Assembly: GCA_963971225.1 (NCBI GenBank)
Contig: OZ020268.1
Coordinates: 13,865,032-13,929,031 of the forward strand
Reading direction: 5' to 3'
DNA from: Melieria omissa
Taxonomy: Eukaryota > Arthropoda > Insecta > Diptera > Ulidiidae
Length of the DNA stretch: 64,000 bases
The notes under the pieces are model-generated. The model had not been told where the DNA came from. It saw only the letters and a program-made list of their open reading frames with translations, and made no database searches. The translations under genes and the position numbers were made by a program. Shown piece by piece: positions 57,158 through 64,000 of the stretch (within the stretch, counting starts at the first letter, position 1; each line of letters begins with the position of its first letter).

Positions 57158-58905
57158 TAGCTGGGCCCCGCGGCTTCGCACGCAAGATCTCTTGTTTCCC
57201 CCGATACAAATTTTGAACGCATTGTTGACCCCGTCAGATTTTGATTAAAAAACAAAACATACATACAAATTCTTAACCCATAGTTTACCACGGTAGATTT
57301 CGATTTTCAAAAATATGAAAAGCACATTTTAATTATTTCTTGATTGAAATGCTGTTTGTCTAATTTAGAAGTCAAAAGAACCAGTAAATCGTGTTTCTCC
57401 ATACAAACTGTTAACCCATTGTTTACCCCGTTAGATTTTTATTTTCAAAAAAGTGAAAAACACGTGTCAAATTATTTCTCACTAAGAGTACTTTCACAAA
57501 GTTTGATTCATTCATCATTAATTCATGTTTTTTTACAGTTTCGCCATACAAACTTTTAACCGGTCGTTGACCCCGTTCGATTTTAATATTCGGTAAAAAT
57601 TAAAAACACGTATCGAGTTATTTTACATTTGAAGTACTTTCATCAAGTTTGAAGTCAAAAGGCCCAAAAAAATGTGTTTCTCCATACATACTTTTAACCT
57701 GTCGTTGATCCAGTTAGATTTCGATTTGGAAAATAATGAGAAACACGTGTATAATTTTTTTTATTTCAAGTATTTTTTCAATTTTTTAAGCCTATCGGTT
57801 CATGTTTTTTTCGAGTCTACCCTTAAACAAATCTTAACCCATTGTTGGTCCAGTTAAATTTTGATTTTCGAAAAATTATAAAATACGTGTCGGATTATTT
57901 TTGGTTTAGAGTATTTTCAGGAAGTTCGAAATCAATATGTCTCTTAAATCACTTTTCTTTATACAACACATTTTTTCCCCCTTTACACCCTGAATTTCAA
58001 AAAATCCCGTCTTAGCGGAAGTTCATTTTTCAAAATGTATCTACAGCTGAAATTTCATGTTTGTAGCGTCAGCGGTTTGGGATGAGCGATGATGAATTAA
58101 TCAATCAATCAGTCAGTCAGTTGGGGCAAACAATCTATGTACATAAAAATTGAGGCGGTACCACGCCCTCTTGTCCAATGCTCACAACTTTTTTCTAGTC
58201 GAATTGTGCTACTAAGTGGAAAGTTCGTAACAAGTTTCACTGATGTGTGTGTGTACTGCATAACTGTTGGATCATAAAAAATGTGCCACGCCCCTTTACC
58301 AACTCCAATCAAATCTCATCAGTAGAATGACACATCTATGAAACGACGGTACACCAAATTTCAATGCTGTGCGGCTTACAACTCCAAAGCTATTCCATTT
58401 AAAAAATTTTAGTTGTAAGGGGGTGTGGCACCCCTTGTTGAATACCAACCCCATTCCCTCTATTGAAAGATATGATTAAATGGTAGGTTCATACCAAATT
58501 TCATTGATGTGCGACTTACAGTTCTGCTGTATAAAAAATTTCCCACGCCCCTTGTCAACGCCCATCAAATTTTAACAGTAGAATGACACATCTATGGAAC
58601 GACGGTGCACCAAATTTCAATGCTGTGCGACTAACAATTCGGAAGCTATTCCATTTAAAAGATTTGAGTTGTATGGGCGGTGCCACACCCCTTTGTTCAA
58701 TACCCACTCCATTCCATTGTACCAACTTTAATTGATGTGTGACTTATGGTTCCAAAGTTATTGTCTAAAAATATCTTTTTTCCTAAACCTTCACGTAACA
58801 ATTTCAAACAAACCCGCCGAACGAAGTATCCAAGTTGGTTCAGTCGTTTTCAAGTTTTAAGCAGCCGAACGGACCACGATTCAATTATATATATATAGAT
58901 TTCGA
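57158..58905. mobile_element. Unclassified dispersed repeat with internal units
   Basis: Begins near ACTAGCTGGGCCCCGCGGCT and ends near TATATATATATAGATT, a start and end style seen in dispersed insect repeats. 57230-57870 contains about five diverged units of 140-150 bases, each with CCATACAAA-type, TTAACC, GTTGACCCCGTTAGATTT and AACACGT blocks. 58310-58680 contains two units of about 260 bases (GAATGACACATCTATG, ACGACGG, CACCAAATTTCAATGCTGTG). No protein is encoded. I cannot assign a class with confidence. Confidence 0.6.
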
Positions 58906-61900
58906 AACAGATACCAGCCAAAGTGTCTAACGAGCCTTCTTCAAAGTCACCGGTCATTATGAGTAAAAATAAATAACTTTCTTTCACCCAACCTTTACCT
59001 ACAAATACTTTTTATAACAAAAAAATCACGATTTATGATTTCAACGATAGTAATCAGCAAAGAAGTGATTTCCGATCACCATTTCAATTGACGGCACTAA
59101 TTTTTCAATTCCCTATGTTAACAAAGGCGTCGATGGCAGTCATCGTTTATGCATATTGACAGTCGTCGGCCCGCCGCATTAGACGGCTAAATGGTGAAAA
59201 GGTGAAGCTAACCAAACACGAAGACGAACTCAGCGACGCCCAAACGCTGACACTAAGAAGCGCTCAAAAATCCAATCACAAAGCAGAGTAAGAAAACCCA
59301 CTGAACCACTGAACAAACACAGCGCCGACAGCCGCACCGACAGACAGACAGACACCAACCGTAGTGGCGTATCGATGTTGCGGCAACAAGCGAACTCGCG
59401 GCGCACGGCGAGTGAGGCGACACTTAATAATTTAGTGGCACGTCAAAAATGACACTTCCTGACATTTGACTCGCGTGCCAGAGTGCTGCCGGCAGCAACG
59501 AATCACGCCAGCAGCGGCCAAATAAAGCGAAAGCAAGTCACCGATTGGAATCGAACGAAACCGCAACACGTTCGTCGTTTGCCACCGTCACACCAGCGCC
59601 GAGCTGCAATTCATTATTATTAACAATTTAAATGCGAAAATTGGCCGCGATAAGTGTGCACGATGCGGCGCGGGGGTCAGCAGACAGCCGTCGGAGGTGA
59701 AATTGCGCTACGGCGAACGATGGCCGCGGGCGGCAAGTCGCAATTCGGCGGCAGTCGACGTTGCATTTTCTTTGGTTGGTGACCGACGGGGGCCACTGAG
59801 TAAATCAATTTCGATTTAAATTGCTGGCAAAATAATGAAAATTACCCGGTCGTCCGGCCGACTTGGCGCAGCGCTGCCCAGCCCACCGCACAGCGGACAA
59901 TGTCCAGTGCCGTTCGGCCGGCGGCGGATGTGAGTGGCGGTGTTGCTTGTAAATGTTTGCAACACGGACAACTTCATCAGTGGCCAAAGCAACGGCCACA
60001 GCGACACCGACACCGACAGCAACGGCAACAAAAACAATGACACAAAGCAAACGCTCGAGCGACATCGTTCGAGTGGTGCGCCAGTGCGAAAGGAAACGGA
60101 GCGACTTTGCGCTTAGCTTTGTTTGATAAAAATTGTCAATTACGTAAATTGAATTTGCACAATTGAAAGCCGCCAGCGCCGGTCAGTGGCTGTGTTGCAG
60201 GCGGCCAAGGTCCAACGGCGACGTTCATGTGCAAGTTGTCAACAATTGCGACTATGGACACAGCAATAACAATAACAACAATAGCAATACGGACAACAAT
60301 CGTAATGATATTGGCAACAGCAGTGGCAACAGGCGCAGCAACGTCTTAAGAAAGCGACCGCATTGTCCGCAAATGTGTCCTTTTATTAGGCCTCGGCAGC
60401 GCTGCCAAACGCCTGGCAGGCGTACTTTCCACGCTGCTCGTAATGTAATGAGAAATTATTATAGGAAAATGTTTTGGCGGCAACAGTGGCAGGCACAATG
60501 ACCAGACCCACAACGGCAACGGCACTGCTGACTGCTGGCAACTTGTGTCCGACTTGTGTGTCTGGGGCTGTTGACATTGAGCGGCGGGATGAGTGTCGGA
60601 GAGTGTTGGCAGCGTTTTGTTTGTGTTCTTAATTAAACGTCCTGCGGCCATTCGCCCGCCACATATCGAATATGCAAGCAATTCCAATTATTGCTTTGTT
60701 TGCGCTGCCTGACAATTGGCCGAGCAGAGCCGAGCCGAGCTGGGACGGGCCGGGCCGGGCGCACTGTGGCCATCCAAGGCTGGTCAGAACTGTCGACAAG
60801 GAAGTCCAACTCAATTATCGAAATTTGTTAGCTCGAAAGAAGGAAAAACACTAAAGAATAACAACAAAAATTTACTTTTCCAGCATTGCAACTCATTTAT
60901 TTAAAATGTCAATTTGGATTTTTCGAAGAACTACAATAAAATGCAGCAGAATTTGATTGTCCAAACCCGCAAGCAATTATTGCCGCTGCATTGCAAATAT
61001 TTGTCTATGAAAAGAAAAACATTTTACCAAAAGAGAAATTGTGGTGTTCACACTTTCATGCAATGAAATATTCCAAATGAAAGAACGTCTTCTGTTAGTG
61101 ATTGTCTGCGTTACTGATTGACAGAACTTCAATCATGCTTTTCTGCATTATCTATGCAGCTCTCAATCCACTTGACATTTAACACCAAAAAAGTTTTTAT
61201 TAAATTTGAAAAATATTGTAATGTTTTCACGTCACTGAACTCCTGTGAACTGTGAACTCCTTTATTTCGAACTCAATTCAATTAAACGAAAGCAATTAAA
61301 ATAAAATAACTATAACAAAAATTCACTACGATGCTTTGCGGCTTTCAATTTGTATTCACAAAAAATAAGTGTAGCTGCCTAAAAGAATTTTAAGTCGACA
61401 ACTAAAGGAGTCAGCCTTCACTGAGAATATGTCAATTTTTGTTGGGTATGTAAAATTTATAAATTAAAATATAACAAATTTAAATGTTCGTTTCAGAGAG
61501 ATTGAAATTTACAATTAAGAAAATTCAAATTATTTTGGTAAATGTTTAAATTTACGTTAATATTCTAGATGATGTTCAGAGATTCGTTTCATCTTTTTCA
61601 TCAACTTTGATGTCCCCTAAAATTGAAAATTATTGCTTTTTAAAAAACTCGAAAATACAAACAATTCTTAGTAGTGAAAATCTTAGGATCATGATTTACT
61701 TTCATCACTATGTAACTATATATTTATTTTCAAAAGGCTCTCATATAACTAAGCTAAAGCTTTCCAAATACGATGGCGTATCTTCTAGACGCAGACACCA
61801 ACTCCATCACCTAAAACTGATTGCAATAATTGAATAACCCTGTGAGAATTTCAATTGATTAACGTAACCAACACAAGTTATTTGAGGTTCTATGCGGTTC

Positions 61901-62101
61901 TTCCGAGGCTTTGTCTTGTGTTGGTTACATTAATCGGTTGTGTTGTACGATGGAAGAATCTTGTTGAGGCCCTATGCTCCAGTGAGGAGTGAACAAGGAA
62001 AACAAAATGCGGCTCTTAGCGGTAAATAAGGATATAAAAAACAACCTACAGTGTATTAAAAACATAATATTTAAAGACTTATTGATAAATCAAACTCTTA
62101 A
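58906..62101. other. Non-coding block
   Basis: 59100-60800 is GC-richer, with CGACACCGACACCGACAGC-type repeats near 60000-60025, a CAATAACAATAACAACAA run near 60260-60280 and a GAGCCGAGCCGAGC run near 60724-60740. 60900-62100 is AT-rich. Frames are short or low complexity and no domain is recognised. Confidence 0.4.
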
Positions 62102-62430
62102 TCTACCATGGTTTCAATTTGTGCCACCAAACTGTCTGCATTGTGATTACACCGTGCGACACCAAATTTTACACACGAAAAATCGATATACTCGCGAAAC
62201 TAGGGGCCAAATGTAGTAAAACTGCGTTTTTAGTTTTTCTCTCTGACGTCAGGATATTTTTGTAAAGGACTTTTTTTAATATATCTCAAGGACTAATATG
62301 TACAACTACTACAACTACTAATATGTACTCCTTGTAATTCGTCCTTCTAACTTTATTAATTTAACTGTACCATAGTTTCAACTTGAGCCTCCACACTCTC
62401 TGCATTCTGATTATAGTTCAAATCGCTGTT
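62102..62430 (+). repeat. Diverged direct repeats around a GTGCGACA-family fragment
   Basis: 62102-62153 (CTACCATGGTTTCAATTTGT, CCACCAAACTGTCTGCATT) and 62366-62420 (GTACCATAGTTTCAACTTGA, CCTCCACACTCTCTGCATT) are old direct repeats. Between them 62149-62260 resembles the left end of the 39862 element (CCGTGCGACACC, GAAACTAGGGGCCAAATGTAG, TAAAACTGCG). Confidence 0.6.
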
Positions 62431-64000
62431 AGACAAATTTCGAACACGCATATAGCCTTTTTGATGCAATGGTTTACCTCAAAATCTTCAACAACATAAT
62501 TGCATATTTAATTCCATTCATACTGTTTTTCATTCACTCAAATTATTCTCTAATTGAGAACAAATAAAAATTAGAGTAAAAATATTTGCAACACTGAAAT
62601 GCCACACTTGCATATCTGTCTTAGACCATTCATACAATATTTTCTTCACATAGTTTTCTTTTCTTCTACTTAAAATATTTCGATAGCCCTAATATGATAA
62701 CAAAATATTTAACAACGATAACAACGATCCAGAACAACAGGCAAAGGCATCTCCAAGCGCCGTTTAGGCAAAAGTTCGTCAGCACAAGTGATTCTGAGCA
62801 CATAATTGAATTCGTTCGATGTCATCAAATGCACAATTTTCTAAAACTCCCAATCAATCAATACGTCAATTATTTATTTATGTATGTTTATTGCACAACA
62901 TTCCGATGTCGAAGGACGCTCAAGTGGCTGGCACACGCAGCCAGCCACAGCACAGCAGAACGCAGGCGACTTGAAGCAACCGTCCGAGTCTAAGACGCTG
63001 CACAACTATTCACGCAATGCTGGGCACTTGATTATTATTTGCAATTTTGCGTAACAAACTTGACCTCGGCGAGCACAAGAAGAAGAAGAAGATTGTGCTG
63101 GACTGTGCCGGACGCTGCAACGAAACGGAAGGTCACTTGAAATTGACGTCCTTCCGGCAGGTCGGCACAGGCAGATACTTCCCGGAATATGGCTGGCGTG
63201 TGTTTTGATGCATTGCATGCTGCAGCTACTAAATTGTTGAATGTGTGCGTGTGTGTGTGTGTGTGTGTGTGGTTGTGCGAAATTGTAAGATCTTTTGGCC
63301 AATTGGCAAGATACTCCAGCCAGAGTCGCATTGTGCTTAGACACCAATGAAAATTACCGCCTTCACACTCACACACACACAGAAGCAATCAGTTATTTAT
63401 AAACAATTATACCTGTATTTATGTCCTTGAAATATGTGTGTGTTCGGCATTAAGGAGCCTGCCAGCTGTCCATCGATTACTAATGCTGCGTGCAATTGTC
63501 TGCATGTGTGTGTGTGTTTGTGTGTGCCACTTGTAGTGCTGCTTCGTGGATAGAGATGTCTGCTGGCGGCAGCATCTTATTAAATCATTTGACCACCCGA
63601 AGAACTGTGCACACTGCAGCCGCACATGCACTATGCATGTGGCACAATAAACACAAATTGGGCTCTTGTTCAGCTGCTGATAGGCATTATCGCATTGCCA
63701 TTGTTGGCTGCATTTTTGAGTGAGTGGCAAATAATGAAACGGACATGTTCATTGATTGGTCCTTGTAGCTCGCCCCGATCCATTCACCCACCCACAGGCA
63801 GCAACTGCCAGTGCAAGTTTATAGCACACAATGTGAAAGTGAGGTTATGTACGGCGTGAGGAAAACCACAAACAATCGTTTTCAAATTTATTTGTTTATT
63901 CATTGATGAAGGAGCAGCAACTGCTGCTGCTAGTGCTGTGGCTGCGGTCAATGCTGAAGTAGCCATTACTCAGCTGCTGAATGTGCGGCCGCAGCGCATA
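62431..64000. other. Non-coding block with TG/CA tracts
   Basis: A TG run lies at 63244-63271, CA at 63371-63380 and TG at 63505-63525; an AAG run is at 63078-63093. Overlapping frames on both strands are unrecognised, and the window ends inside this block. Confidence 0.4.

Overview
The window is nuclear DNA from a higher fly (Diptera, Brachycera). A tephritid fruit fly or a relative with a large, transposon-rich genome fits best, but this is inferred from the style of the sequence and not proved by a marker. The signs are short GT-AG introns of about 60-130 bp, a CYP28-like cytochrome P450, an insect CHK-type (EcKinase) gene, fly-style core promoter signals, mariner, Tc1, hAT and piggyBac-type DNA elements, a tRNA-derived SINE, gypsy-type solo LTRs, and long stretches rich in (CA)n and CAA/CAG triplets. 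There are no bacterial-type operons or CRISPR arrays.

Only two complete protein genes can be supported. The first, at 765-2723 on the plus strand, is an eight-exon P450 of 502 residues with every family motif present. Directly downstream (about 2985-3720) lies a decayed partial tandem copy of its exons 4-7. The second, at 33711-35111 on the minus strand, is a three-exon CHK-kinase-like (EcKinase) gene of 415 residues. P450s and EcKinases are both multigene insect families tied to detoxification and ecdysteroid metabolism, but the two genes are 31 kb apart and nothing shows that they work together.

The rest is intergenic or intronic DNA in two textures. GC-richer blocks with microsatellites and triplet repeats (about 5.1-6.7, 10.2-13.6, 17.4-19.0, 22.0-23.7, 26.3-27.9, 30.1-30.9, 32.1-33.3, 42.4-44.2, 46.0-46.9, 49.1-50.0, 52.3-53.6, 54.8-57.0, 59.1-60.9 and 62.7-64.0 kb) alternate with AT-rich blocks that hold most of the transposons. 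The blocks carry many overlapping spurious frames and no recognisable protein. Some may be regulatory DNA or untranslated exons of distant genes.

The mobile elements are the richest content. There are at least eight TTAA-flanked elements with terminal repeats starting CCC or CC (piggyBac-like MITEs) from seven different families. There are three hAT-like elements with TGTTGCCA-type ends and one with repeated ATCCCGGGAT motifs, all with 8-bp target duplications. Three mariner remnants are present. A Tc1-like element has been rearranged into a giant palindrome around half of its transposase gene. Two solo LTRs are flanked by ATAT, and two copies of a tRNA-derived SINE are present. Several further inverted-repeat families are unclassified. 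Insertions are nested at 13.7-17.4 kb and 25.5-26.3 kb.
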